Below, piece by piece: positions 11,296-26,200 of a stretch of DNA of 64,000 nucleotides. This DNA comes from Vombatus ursinus. Lineage: Eukaryota; Chordata; Mammalia; Diprotodontia; Vombatidae. The stretch covers positions 620,001 through 684,000 of the forward strand of contig NW_020954557.1 of assembly GCF_900497805.2 (NCBI RefSeq), written 5' to 3'. The number at the start of each line of letters is the position of its first letter. Position 1 is the stretch's first letter. The translations under genes and the position numbers were made by a program. Under the pieces are notes generated by a model that saw only the letters and a program-made list of their open reading frames with translations, had not been told where the DNA came from and searched no databases.

Positions 11296-14200
11296 GTGAA
11301 TACTTTTCTTTAACTTTGTTTTGCAGGGTCATCTATTCAGGATCCTGTTTGGGAATATTTTATTGAATTCTTGGCATAAAATGGCATATAAGCATGATGA
11401 GTTTTCTTAAGAGTCTAGGTGTTAGCTTTAAACATGTTTCTGAAATGTAATAGTCATCACCAAAATCTTCTTGTTGCTACAGCTCACAAATGAATATGAT
11501 GAGTCAATTTTATATTGATAAGAGACAAAAAACTATAAAGACCAAAATTTCCCAATTGCCAATAATAACTATTTATGGAATTAGAATTATGTTGAGAAAC
11601 CTTTTTTCAGTTTTGGTTCACTATATGGAACTTGTAACACTCACGCACACATGCATCCTGCTTCCCATTATATACAGATGGAAGATTTTATGGCTATATG
11701 ATCTTTTGGGCAAGGAGAAAAATTGAAGCAGATTTTGTAGGATAAAGCCATGACTACTTTAAAAAAAATTTGTTATTAAAATTATTTAGGAACTATTCAA
11801 ATGAGGTAATATATTTAGGGGAAATTTTCTTTTTATGGATGCAAATGCAATGTTACCCTTAAATTCTTTCAAATGTCTTTGCATTAATTTATTGGTTATA
11901 GCGTATTCTGGTTTCCCATGCATTTGTGCGGAGCCTTAATCACTTTTATTTAATTATATCATTTTATATATGTACTTATTTATATAATTCTTTGAACTTT
12001 GAGTATAATAGTGAAAAATTACTGACTTTGAATTGATTTACATAAGCATTTACTTCAATAAATACTTTAGTTCTACATCTTAAATGCCAGACATCTCCAC
12101 TTAGATATCCTTAAGGCTTCTTTAACAACATATTAAAACAAAAGTTGTTATCTTTTTCCTTTAACTGATCTTGCTCCCTACCTTCCATATTTCTGTGGAG
12201 GACACCACCATCCTTCCAGTCATCCAGGTTTACAACATAGGAATTATCCTCAACTGTTATATCGAGAGCACTTGTCATATCCAGTTGATTGCCAACTCTT
12301 GTTCTCAACATCTCTCAAATCCATCATCTTTTTTCTAGTAATACTATCACCACCATTGTTCACTCCTTCATCACCTCTAACATTGATTATTACAATCGTC
12401 TCCTAATAGTTTTTTCCAACTTCTTTTCCCTACTCTGTTCATTGTCTCTTCCACTTATCTGCAAAGTTGATTCTCCTAAACTACAGGCCTGAACGTATCA
12501 TTCTCTTCCACTGGAAGCTTCTATAGCTCTCTATTGCCTTAGGATACAATACAAACACCTCTTTTTGGACTTTAAAGCCCTCTGCAATCCGGCAACTGCC
12601 TAGTTGATTACATGAGACTCGCCTTTTAGCACTCTACTTTCTAGCCAAACTGGCCTATATGAGGTTTTATATTCAAGATGTGATATCTCCCTTTTTTTAT
12701 TTGATATATATCCTATTTTTTTTTACTTATCTGTGAATCTGTTGTGTCTCAACCCTGAACGAAATAATGAAATAGACCTTGTTCTTAAGGAGCTTACATC
12801 CTATCAAAATTATTTGTTTATTTTAAAGCTTCATTTCCATATCTCTCCAGGCTACCAGTTTAGGGGCTGTTCATCAGCCCAATCCCACTCTGAGTGGCAC
12901 AGCAACTTTGATCTTCTCCAGCTCTGACCTGGGCTAGTTCACCATCCTTAGGCAACCTGGTAGACACCCTATTTCTGGAGACCCACCCTATTAAGGCCAA
13001 ACTTAGTATGGACACTCAATGAGCTTAGTCCAGTGTTACTCAGAACTCCTGAGCGCAAGAGATCCTCCCCCTCCGCCTTCCCAGTAGCAGGGATTACAGG
13101 CGTGTACTACCATTCCTGGCTCTCTTGTGTAATCATTAAGAAAATTCAAGAAATACATGTCCTTTAATTTTATTTTTCTTTTGGAGCTGTTATTCCAAAC
13201 CATGCGTAGTATCTCAGACCAACATATCAGTCAGTCCCCAAAACTAATCCCCAAAAAAGTAATGTATAAAATTACAACCATTTTTTGATTGATTTATAAG
13301 GGGAATGGAGGAAACTGATTTACTGGCTGCTTCACAGAACTCAGCCATCTTGATTTTTTTATTTCTAATGGCACAAGTAGCAAGGATATGGTAACAAAAA
13401 TGGTGTTCAGATCCATGATTCTCAAGTGTCTTCACTCCCAGTGATGTCCCTAACTTTATTGTTGCTGAACCATTGACTGAAACTTTCCTTTCCCTACTTT
13501 CAAATTTAAAGTGGTTATCAGCTATATTTTGATATATTAAATTATTGATTTTTAGTGTTTCCTTTTATAAATCGGAGGAAAAGTATAATCACTTTAACTT
13601 GCCAGTTATTTCTGTAATATGTGATATCACTCCTGAAACAAATGTAGATTATTTCATTTGCATTTGCCAATAGTTCTAAATATCTAAATTCATGAATTTG
13701 TAATTTGTAATTGAAAATGGACTTCTTTATTTCAAACTTGGATTTATTTAGATGAGATTCCAAAGGATAAAAAAATGATTGTTTCATCCTTTGGGCAAAC
13801 TACATATTTCTCCAGTTGATAATATTTAAAATGAAATATAGTAAAGTATGAATCCAATAAGAATAAAAGGAATTTAAAGCCACACAAAAATTAGCATAAT
13901 AACTACCACCTCTCATTAAAGTCCATTATATGATAAAGCTAAATTCCACAAGTATATAAGAATGTGTGTATGTGTGTATGCATGCATATATACACACACA
14001 CATATATATAAATTAAAAGGAAGTTTATATTTTTCCTTAATATTCTGGTGTTTGTATGTTTACTCTTTTAACTAGGATGAAATACTTTAAGTATTACTGC
14101 TGAAGTAGAAAGAATGCTACCTCTGGAGTACAAATCGTATTTCTATTTCTTACTCTTTATTTGGTCACGAGCAATTCACTTGTCACCTCTCTGGAACTGA

Positions 14201-17200
14201 GCTTTCTTATCTGTAGAATGAGGAGATTTGATTAGATTAACTTTAAGGTCCCTTCCAACTAACTCTAATAAATCTATGATTCTATAGTTCTGTTCTGTAT
14301 AAGGTTTGAATCACAACTCACTTCCAAGAAGCTTTCCATTCCTGCCCCTATGCTTATCTGATTGTTCCTTTTCTGTCACATAAGAACTTAGAATAAGTTT
14401 TTCACATATGTGGCATATCTTCATATATTCCTTTGTAATTATACTCTAGTTGTACCTGTTTTCATTTCCCAAACTAGACTGTAAATTACTTGAGGCTGGA
14501 CACTCGTTTTTTGCTTCTTTTATATCTCTAAAGCACCCTGTGCTCTGAATGGTTAATAATATTTAGTGAGTAATAGGTTAGTCAATGAAACAAAACATTT
14601 TCATTGAATTTTTCTCTTCGATGAAAAGAGCTTGTCAACAACAAATATTTTATCTTTTATAGGTTATTCCATGAATCTGATTTATTTCCATGTACATTGA
14701 AAGATTTACATCAGACCTTACCAGAACTTTTATACAAGGGAGGACAAATCACTTTTCTTTTTTAAGGCATGATGGTCTTATTTCTTTTGTGACCTGATGA
14801 TTGCACTAAGGGCCCATAATCTTAGACATGTACTAATTATAATTGGCATTAGTGTTTATATCATGAAAATCATTGTATTACCAGTAACTGGGTTTGGAAA
14901 AAAGATTTGCAAGAAGGAAGATAGTGACTTGAATGTAGCAAGTCACTTGAAGCAATGTCAAAGAGGATTTTATTCTGATTAAGCAATATTTTTAATGCAT
15001 TAGTCAAACCATAGAAGCTCAGAGGAAAACAAAATTCTTTTACTTGGGAGGTAAGAAGGAATACCTTTTGCTAATCCAAACATTTTATTATTAATTGTAA
15101 GTCATATAGTCCCACCAATATTTTATATCTGAGACTTTGAAATCTCAAAAATTAACAGGAGGGCATCAGCATGGAGGAGGGAGGAGTGAAGCAAATAGAA
15201 ATAAAGGTAGTTTGATTAAGGTAAAAAAAATTGTTACTCTCATGAGCTAAGAGATTCACTACTTAAATAGTGAAAGTAACATTGACATCACATTTATATG
15301 ACATTTTACAGTTTACAAAGTACTTTCCCCCCAACATCCCTGAGAGGTAGATAGTGTAAATTATTATTTTCCCTGTTTTACAGATTAGGAAATTGATCTC
15401 AGAGAAGTTAAGTGACTTGTCTAAGGTCACATGATTGTTGTTAGTGCTGGGACTCCAGCCCAAGTCTTCTGACTTCAAGTCCATGTAAGATAAGTACAAA
15501 ATATATACAAAGTAATACAGTACAGATTGCCTTTGCATTTTGCCACACAGCCTTTCTGTTATTACCTAATATAATCATTGAAAGGTTCATGTGAAATCTT
15601 ATGTCCTACTAAGCACATACATGTCTTTTATGACATGCCCCAAAGTATTTTCCAACCACTATTTCAGTATTTTCAGTGATAGGGAATTCACTATTTTGTG
15701 AGGCAACTCATTGATTTTTGGATTACTCTAATTGTTAGATCTTCCTCATACCGAGCCAAAAATCTGCCTCCCTGTAACTGCTACCCATTGTAATTCAAGT
15801 TTCCTCTATGGGATAAATCAATTCCTAATACTTTTTATGGCAATCTTTCAAATTCTTTATTCTCTATCTCATACTGGTTGCCTTCTTCCACATTTACTCC
15901 AGTCTTATAGTACCTCCACCCTCTAAAATGTGGCACCCAGAACAATATTAAGTGAATGGTCTCGATAACACAGAATACAGTACTTCCCTCTTTAGAGTAC
16001 CATATATCCAATAATGCTTAAGGTTTAATATCTTTTTTGGAAGATTACTTCCCACTATTGACTCATATTGAAAATGTACCTAATTAAAATTTTGAGTCTT
16101 TTCAAAATACAATGCTTTTGAGCTACTTCCCCCCCCCAATTCTCTTATTTGTACAGTTAAATTTTTGAACCTAAATATAGAACTTTACATTAATTGCTAT
16201 ATAATTCCATTTCTTTAAGCTCATCTCTCATTATCTGTCTATTGAGGTAGTTTTGGAACTTAATCATATCTTAAAACCAATTTGCTTCCAAGATTCATGT
16301 CATTTGCAGATTTGATTAACATGCTACCTCTATTTGATTTTTTTAAATTGTTAAAAAAATAACACAAGACTTCGAACAAAACTCTAGAGATTGCCTCCCA
16401 AATTCACATAGATCCACATTCTTTAGCTAGGCTTGTTTCTATAGCCTCCATCCCTCTAACTTATGCTCAGGGATATTATGAGTGATTTTGTCATATACCT
16501 TTATGAATCCAGATATTCTTGGTCTGTAACACTTCCCTCATTTAGTAACTGTGTGACGATCTAGCTTGATGTGATCTATGTATATCAAATGATTAATATG
16601 ATACTTTATTCAACTTTCTCTATAATTTAGAAGCCCATACTTGATTCTTTTTTTAGTAGATATTGTAATGGATTTAAGACTTGGCAAAACCATAATAGGC
16701 TTAGACCGTTTCCCTGAAAAATATCCTATCTTTATCAGTTGTTCTTGACATTATCACTGCCTGGCATGTACCTAATAAATGCTATTGCCTGGATGGCCTG
16801 TTTTTGAGAACAGTTTTCCATGTAGCCTAATGTCTTCACTGTACTTAAGTTTATTTTATATATTTGTAGCATAAAAATAAGTCAGAAGTGTCCAACTGAG
16901 TCAAGGGCTTTGTAGTAATTGATAGACAATATAAATATTTTGAAGGTTTTGGGTGGCTTGTTCAGTAATTTTGTAATTGATAATCACATTCCAGGGATAT
17001 TCTTGCATACCATTTTGCTCCTCAGTCAATATGTTGTTTTCTTGTAAACATTTATAGTTTTTTTTAGTAATACAAGCTGTGAATGCTTCATATACATTAC
17101 ATAAGCACAAAAATGGCTTATGTTTGGAGAGACTGCTGATAGTAGATATTTTATGCCTTCTTGAAGAAAGATGGGAGCATCCTTGGATATCAGGGGAAGC

Positions 17201-20200
17201 TGGCAGAGTGCTTACTTTGTATTTCATGTCCTAAAGTAAAGAGTTTATACCAATAATTATAAATCTTTTCCAACCCCACTTACTGCCTTCCACTTTTGTA
17301 GAGGAATGACTGAAATGAATGAAAAAGCATTTAAGAACTTACTGGGCACAAAATACTATACTAAGCCCTGGGGATACAAACAGAAAAAGCCAGAGTTCCT
17401 GCTCTTAAGAAAAGCACATTGTCATAGACGAGATAATACATGTAGGAAGTTTCATTTGTCTTTGGGAGTATTCTTTGATAATGCAACCTTTCTTCCTATG
17501 ATTCTTACTATGACCTTGTCTACTACTCATGCTGTAGTGTGCAGGTCCTGAAACATTCTTACACTTTCTGGAAAACATTGTGGGGAAAATGTGTTCATTT
17601 GTGATAGTTATAACAGATGCCAGCTTTTAAAAAGTACTCTGATTTGGTATAGTTATTCTGTTAGTTTGAGTAATGCCTTCAAATTCAACAAATGCTTTTC
17701 AGAATTCTAGGAAAAGTATGTCCATTGCCTTTGCAAAACTGTTTTGAGATATTGGTATCATTTTCTGTCATCCATTTTGTTGATAGGTAGAATTTCTCAA
17801 GGTTGCATTTCAATGCTCTTGGCTTCTTCAAATTTTGCCTCTTAAGTTTTTAGTGACTCCTCAGTTTCACCTCTTAATTTATTCTAGATTTGGGGGTTAA
17901 GTTATTTCATTTTTTTAGAATGTATTTCTATGACTTAATCATAATGTTGGCAACACTCATCATTTTGCTGATACAGCAATTAAATTATTTCTAATGATTG
18001 TCCTGAACTGGTCTGCTATATATTGTTGTGTGATGTGAATATGAGGCATTGACAAAAAGCAGTATGATGCCCTTACCTATAACTTCTAAAATATTGGAAT
18101 TTTATTATGATTTCATGCTGGTGCATAATGAAAGTATTCATGCATTTTCACAGTTTGCCAACATTAGTGGTCTACATTACACTGAAACAATTCTAGGGAG
18201 TGAGGTATCAGTATTTTTTATTTGTTCTGGGGTGTATTATCTTCTCTTAATATCAGAACATGAAGCAGCATCACTCTTCTCCATGTTAAGCTTAAGAATC
18301 ATAATGGTTCAGAATAGGATCAATCCGTAACCCTATTCTATTTTGTCTGTCCTTTAAGATTTTAAGGGCAGTTGCTTCACACAGCCCAATTTGTCAGTGT
18401 TTCAGGGTTCCTGTGAATCCTTTATTGATATTATAATTGTCTCAGGGCTCATAAAGTGCTCCATTATACGTTACTTTGGTTAGCATCCCCCTACTTTGTG
18501 TATGATGTTTGGACTTTGAGGGGGTTATTATTATTGTTATCATAAGCACAGTTATTATCACTTTGTATATATCTTTTAAAAATTGGAGCTCACCAAATGT
18601 GCCTTTTTTAAATTAAATTTTTGTTTTTATTGCAGCTGTGCTTTTGTGACCACATTGGTCTCTGTAAATAGCTCCCTCTTTTCTTCACTGGAAACATTTG
18701 AAATTTTGTCAATAGACTTCTCAAGTGCCTCCCATCTCTCTTGAGCCATTCTTTCCTTTTATCCTAGCAAGCCTATTTTTTAAACTTTTTTGAAAAGCAC
18801 TTGCCTAAAGTCTAGTCTGCATCAAACTATTTGTTTACTTCCCAGTGGGATGAACTGGAGAGATTGACATCCTATACAATAATAGGCTTTTAAGTATAGT
18901 AGCTAGGGCTATCTTATTGTTTGATTACCATTCTTAAACCTTCCAAAGTGGTAAAATTTAATGAGTCTTGACTATGAACTCACCATTGTAGGGAGCAATC
19001 TTAGAAAATATATAAATTCATTTTATTGGGGGTGGAGGTTACAAGGGGTTGGTTGTAGTGTTGCAAAAAGGAAAAAGAGGAACATTGAAGTATTTAAATG
19101 AAAATTCATAATGGAGAACAGAAGGAACTTTATAAGTAAACACAGACAAAAAAGCAGCTTTGAAAGTAACATGATGAATCGATTGTGTACCTTTAAAAAA
19201 CCAATTTGCGTGTAATATCAGATTCGCAGTTACATATGATTATCTTTTTTCCTGTTCTACTTTATGTGCAGAAGTGCTAATTTTTCTTTTTTTTTAAGTG
19301 CAGAATTAAAAAAGAAAACGTAATTTATTTTACCCACTTTAAAAAATTATGTGGTGTATTTGGAAATATCTACTTGCCAGTGTCAAAGGATTATAAGAAT
19401 TACTAGTTCAAAGCTTTTTAGAAAAACCGTATTATAGTGTTTATAATTTCTGGCATAAAGAGTGAAATAGGCTTAATTTTTAGTGTTAGCATAAAATTGT
19501 TTTTTTAATATCATTTTGCACCTTTTTTTTTACTTTTAATTTTTTAAAAAAATAATTAAAGCCTGAACCTGGATTTATAAAAGGGAGGAGTACATCCAGT
19601 CATAGGGGATCACCTGTGCAAAGTCACAAAAGTTATAGATGAAATATCATGTAATAGTAGTAGCTGGTAGAAAGACGTTTTCACTACAGTTGAACATACA
19701 GGAAAGGTGGAGGGATGATGTTGACAATACCATCCACAAAAAATAGAGAAGTTTGGAGGAGGCTCCTTTTTTAGAGGAATTTGGAGGTTTCATTTTGATA
19801 TGTTGAATTTGAGATGGATACAGGGCATCCAGCAGAGATGTGCAATAATCATTTTGCAATGTGGGAATGGAGTTCGGGAGGATAATTAGGGCTTATTTTT
19901 GTGGTATTTTGGTGTCCTGTTTTGCTTCCATATTATCAGTTACTCTTGAAGTTTGAAAAAAAAGTAGTTAAAGAAGATGGATTAGGTTCTCCCATTTATT
20001 TTATATCATCAATGTATTTATTTTATATCACAGTCATCAATTTCCACAAGGACTCATATTGGATAAAAAAGTATATTGGAAGTGTTAGACAGGAAGTTTC
20101 CCAGGAGACTGGTGGGAAAAGGGTGTAAGGTAACTTGCAGAGATCTCAGAGGTACCAGAAATGGTTTTCAACTGGCTGACTGGGCAGCTCAGAAGACTTC

Positions 20201-23200
20201 TTACTCAGAACAGTTGTTGGGCTAGGGGTGCAGATAGTACACTAACTCAAATCCCTCTGAAGATATTTCATAAGTTCTTCCTTTTTATACAATGTCCCAT
20301 CTCTGATACATGAAAGATATATTTCATTTTTTCTAGTTTCTGCGATTCCAAGACAAGTGATTGGCTGAATAGGATGGGTAGGAATCAGGGGTTCATCTTT
20401 CTTGACTTTGCTTAGGGCTGTGACATGTATTATATAGAAGAATAAGAATGACAAAAGACTTCTTTACTTGAACTGAGCCTAGCCTAGTTTTTCCCCCCAA
20501 ATAGTTTAGGAATGTAAGGCAGAACAGTGAAATCATATAGGTAAGTAGAAGGCAACATATACTGAAGAATTTTCCTTGTGTCTACCTTCTTGACTATTAG
20601 GTCAAGTCTTGGTTTAGTTCTAAAGGAAGAACAATATTGCCTTTAATTTAAAAAGTAACACTTTTTCCTCTTATATTCTGACATAGATAGGGGTCAGGGT
20701 AGGGAACTTTCACAAGAATTTCAAAAGTCAAGAGAGAAAGGCCTCAATTTACCTGTTCATGTATATATTCTCTAGCAAACAAACTCCACTCTTTTACTTT
20801 CACAGAAGGTTATCACTTTCACTTGCAAAAATCCTAAATAACAAACATATCCTTATATATGTTATTAACAAGCACATGGAATTAAAGGTATCAGACATTA
20901 TGAGAAATAGTATAACCATTAAAATTTTATTGACCTGGCCACATAGAATCATATGGACACAAAGGACAATTGGATCCAGGCAGTGATGATATCACCAAGG
21001 GAGAGAATGTAAAGGAAAGAGAAGGCCCACAACATAGCCCTAGAAGATAGGAGCCAGATGATGATCCAACAAAGGAGACTGGTAAAGGTCAAGTAGGTGG
21101 AGCACCAGAGAGCATGTGGTGTTACCAAAGGTAGTCGATAGATCAGGAAGCTACAGAGAGGTCATGTAGTATGAAGTCAGAAACAAGGTTTTTGAATTCA
21201 GCAATCACAGGATTATTAATAACTTTAGAGAGAGCAGTTTCAATCAAGTGGTGGAGTTCAAGCCAGATTGCCAGAATTAACAAAAATATGGGAATACAAA
21301 GTAGAAATGGAGAGTTGATGATCTTTTCTAGGATTATCTGTGAAAGGCAGAAGATATATAAGATGATTGCATGAGGGAATGGCATGATTACAGGATTGTT
21401 GTATTTTTTTATATTGTTTAAAGATGGAGGAGACACATTCAACACTCTTCCTCCAGATTCCTGTCTATTCAACTCCTCTTTCTTCAGGGCCCTAACTTGA
21501 TGCCACCTCTAAAGCTTTCCTAGATCACCAAAGTGAAAAATTATCTGTTCTTTCCTCATTTTTTCTTACAGTATTTTGTCCAAGTTTTTCTTTTTGAGCT
21601 TATTACATCCTAACTTGTATCATACTTATTTTATAGTACCTTTCATATACTTATAAATCCTTGAACATTATCTCTGTTCTCCAAAACAAGTGGGTGGGAC
21701 TGGACCTGTGATTTCCTTGATATAAGTAACTCTCAGTGAGAAATTTCCCTCCATCAATTTAGATTTGTACTTATTTACCAACTTAGTCTTAGAGTCTTAA
21801 GGAGTTCCTTGTAGGCAACGTGCTTAGGATTCCACAGCCAGAGTGTGTCAGAGATAGATTTGAACCTAATCTTTCTGACTCTAAGCCCAGATTTCTATCC
21901 ACTACCCTATTGCACTGCTCTAGTATGCCTTCCGCCAGTAGGCTCTTAATAATATTTATCCAATTGAAGTACATTTTTATAAAGGTCTTATTCAACTTAT
22001 TAGTTTGTAAAGTCCTTGCAAGAAATGACTTGTTTTTCATCTTTGTATCATTAGTACCAAACACAATACTTAATCTTGTATAACATAGCGATATAGATTT
22101 AGAATTCCAGATCAAGGGCTATATTAGACATTTATTAAATAATAGATTGAATTCCCTATCTTCATTCTCATGATTATGTATATATGCTGAAAGGGATTGT
22201 TGGAATCTGTTTACAAATACGTGATCTTGTTAATGCCTAAACATTGTCTTAACAGTACTGATGGCAATTTCTTCATGCCTTCTCATTCCATGTGAATCTT
22301 GTCCATGTTGTCCTGTGAGTCTTCAATGGTGGCATCTACTCAATAAGAAGAGACATTTCTTCTAGATCTCTTGCTGTTAGATGGATACAAGTGGAGTACC
22401 CAAGTTATTCTATCAGTTATCACTCCCTCTGCTTGACTGGAACCATCTCTTTTTACGGTCATATATCTCTCTATTGTATGGCTCTTCTTTAAAACCTTTA
22501 ACTGGTGCAATTTATTATTTACATTTTGCTGTAACCTACTTACAGCTAACACATCTCTTATGTGTTACCATAATAAATTTCAACACTCTAAATATATGTG
22601 TTTGAAGAGACTTACACAGAGTTTTCACGTCGACAGTGTCAAATATTCAGCAGTTCTTTATGTCTCCCTTGAAAGTTATTCTATCATTTCAGGCTAGTTA
22701 TTCATTTGATAATATATTTGGATTTATATATCTCATGTATTTCTATAGAAGTTTTATAATTTGAATAAATGAGTGAATGAATAAAAAAGCATTTATTAAA
22801 CACTTAAAGTGTGTCAGACACTATATTAAGGACTAGAGATAAAAAAAACAAATGGACAGTCTCTGTCCTTATGGAGATTACATTCTACTAGGGAAAATAA
22901 CACAAATAGGAGTGGTGGCCAGGGAAGTGTGTCACAGAAATGGTAAGTGGACTCATAGGTCAGCACATTGACACCAAGGTCTTTCCTGTAATAGTAGTAT
23001 GGATTTGGTTATTGTTCCCATAAGTAGTTAGGGGGTGGGGGATGGGTGAGAGAGAGGTGGGAGGCAACATACTTGGCAGCATGGCACGAAGATAGCCAGA
23101 GAACAACAGCATTATGGTGGGGCTGGGCTGTGATTATTATACTAAATACTAAACAATTAGAAGGGGCCAATTTCATTATGCCAGGTCGAAGTGGAAGCTG

Positions 23201-26200
23201 GAGCGTGGTATGAAAATAACTGGAGAATAGCACCAGTAATGTAGCTTGTCGAGGTTAGGCATGTTATGGCAAATGCTTGCTAGCCACAAGCCCAGTGCCC
23301 AAAGTAGACGCAGGATTGTTGGATTGAGTTGAGGTTTTGAGGCAAGTCAGAGAGTGGCATGAAGTTGGCTGAGAGTGGCCATAATGCATGTAAATCTAGC
23401 ATATTCTGAAAACTTGAATGAATGAATAATACATTTCATATCAACATTTCCAGTTTTATTCATATACACACTTTCATGCTAATTAATAATTTAGCAAAGG
23501 TATTTTATCTAATGTTATAATGTAGTATAATTTGATGATATTTTCAGATCAGTAATTTTTCTTTCTCTTTAGTTAAGAATGTCCAACTGATAGAACTTGA
23601 TACTTGAGAGCAATAATTGCTGGAGTAGCTAAATTGGGTCAGAAATTAGCTAAATTTTCAGTTTTGAGGTCTTATTTTTTTCAAGTATGTTTAGAAGATG
23701 GCCTGAGCCTGTGAAAATACATCTTGCTAGACATTTTATAGAAACAAAAGTAAGCAATATTTTCATTTGAAAAACATGCTTTTCTCTCATTAAAAAAAAT
23801 CAGCACTTTGGAGTCTCTATCTATCTATATGATAAGCCCAACAGATATTGATTTTAAAAAGATTACTCAAATGACAGCTTGAGATTTTCATAGTACCCTG
23901 CTTATAGGATGACCTAAAAATCATTTTATCTGGAGTTTAAGAAGTTCATTTTAGATTTACTACCTTTTGTTCACTTTCTATTAGCTTTTGATTCTCCAGA
24001 AAGCATCATACTTTATCAGTTCAATATGCATTTGTATACGAGAAAGGCTTTTACCCTGCCCTATTGTTTAAAATATTTATAGGTGTCAAGTATGAGGCCA
24101 GTGATAGCAATATTAGGCAATAGTAGTAGTTTTGTGAGTTTTGAGACTGCCATCAGATTAGAGCTAATGTTCCATTGCAACTGCAGAAATTTGCTGTATA
24201 AATCTTTTAGTAACAGCCTATAATCCTTTTATTGTCTATTTCTGGGATATATATGTAGCATTATAGATTCATGTATATAAAGTTTATTTAAAATAAAGCA
24301 CAGTATTTTTTTTTGGAAATTCAGTATGGCATAATAGAAATGTGGCCTCATACCCCGGAAGACAACCTGAATTCAAGTGATACCTCTGACACATACTGTG
24401 TGACCCTGGACAGGTCATTTTGTTTCTCAGTGCTGGAGACAACTCTCTAAAACTATAAATTGCAGAGATAGTGCTGATTTTCACTGGTTTTTTTTAATTA
24501 TGTAAGAGATCTCTTACTGAAGAAGTCACAGATCCAGTCTCCAGCCTTAATTTTTTCCAGCACATCTAGAAGCTTATATATTTGTATTCTAAACTCTCCG
24601 TGGTAGTGATTTTTTACAGTTGTAAAATTATATTTAACATTAAATAAATAATGTTAATAAATCCATATTCTAGAGGATATTGTAGGAAATTGTTCTTGCA
24701 GCAGCAAGTTTCTTTTTTCCTTTTTAGCACTTCCCACTTTATATGGGATCTTTAACCCCTTTGTATGTGGTGCCAGTAATGGTTACCCTTGCACTTGGGA
24801 GTATCTTGCACCTTCTCTCCTTCTGTGGTTCCTGTGGCCAATGTTATGTTAACCGAAGGTGATATGTTTTTTAGGTTTCAGACTGAGTCAATGCTTACTT
24901 TGATTATTAGAATGGAACAATAGCACAGATAACTTAAAAATCACTTATTTTTTTTTAACTTTGGAAAGTACTTCAGGAATTAGGATTAATCCTGGAATTC
25001 ACAACACTTTCAAAGAAAATAGTGAAATTATCCTGTTAATTTTCTGCCCTTCCAACTTGTTCATCCTGTTTCTTTGATTAACTCCTCTCCTACTCCACAC
25101 TTCTGGGGGAATAGATTATATTCCCTCATATTCATCAAAGTTAACTTGTCTCTCCAAACCCTACTCACTCCTTCCCTCAAGACAAGCAAATATTTGCTTA
25201 GATTTGGAGAGCTTTTGATTTCACCAATCAAGTTGCTGATTTAAGAAGATAAATATTTTTTAAAATTTGGAAAGATGATGTGTTGCCAATGTTTGAAAAA
25301 CATTGCAGTTGACTGCATTTTAAAGGCTATGGCTTGAAAATTAAGTGCTAAGTTCCCACTAGCCACTGAGCATTCTTGATTTGTTTAATAGGGCTGAAGA
25401 TCATGAAAGTCATTTCTCTGTACTCATTCCTCTGTAGAAGAATCAGCTGACCTTCTATGAAGATCTCCCCCATCCTTAAAAATATTGTCACTTGACCGGT
25501 GAGCTAGTTGTCAACTATACCTCTTCTCCCTTTCATAGACAAACTGGCAATCTGCATTTCTAACCTTCACTTCTCAGGCCCTTAGCCTTCTGGCTTCTGG
25601 CATTATCACTGAAGGAAAAGTGCTCTCTTCAAAGTTCCTATTGATCATCCAATTGGCAACTCTAATGGACTTTTCTCAGTCCTTCTCCTTCTTAACTTAT
25701 TTGTAGCACTTGAAATTATTTACATCTCCTCCAAGACAACTCTTTTCATGCCACTTTCCTTCTTAATTCTTCTTGTGCCTGTCTGAATACTCCCTCATTC
25801 TTTACTAGATCATCATCCATATTCTACCTTGTAGTTGTAGATTTATACCTTAAGTGTTGTTCCTGGGTCTCTTCTCTATAGAAGTCAGGGGTTTTTAATT
25901 TGGGATCTGTGGACTTTTAAAAAAAATGACAACTATTTTAATATAATGGGTTTCCTTTGTGATTCTATGTACTTTATTTTTGCATTTCAAAACGTTAAAT
26001 CTGAGAAGGGATCCACAGGCTTTACCAGATTGTCAAATGGTCTATTAAACAAAAATTGTTAAGAACCCCTGTTGTATACCACATCAATTTTTAATCTCAT
26101 GAGCTGTCATGGGTTCATTTATCAGCGTTATGGAGATTACTCCCTGAACTATATGCCTAGTCCAGTTCTCTTTCCTAATTTCCAATCCTGCATTATGGAC

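Noticed and set aside
11106-11366. Longer ORF starting at 11106 through the first coding exon
   Set aside because: Its first 12 codons are the acceptor pyrimidine tract, and its end runs past the donor at 11295 into intron.
13020-13120. Alu-like SINE
   Set aside because: The match extends through the 7SL S domain, so it is a 7SL RNA pseudogene.
13244-13435. 63-codon minus-strand ORF (MAEFCEAASKSVSS...)
   Set aside because: No family recognised and no coding support; treated as chance.
18610-18660. Possible extra exon after TTTTTATTGCAG
   Set aside because: No open reading frame linked to BAZ2B follows, and the known protein is continuous from 11295 to 37518.
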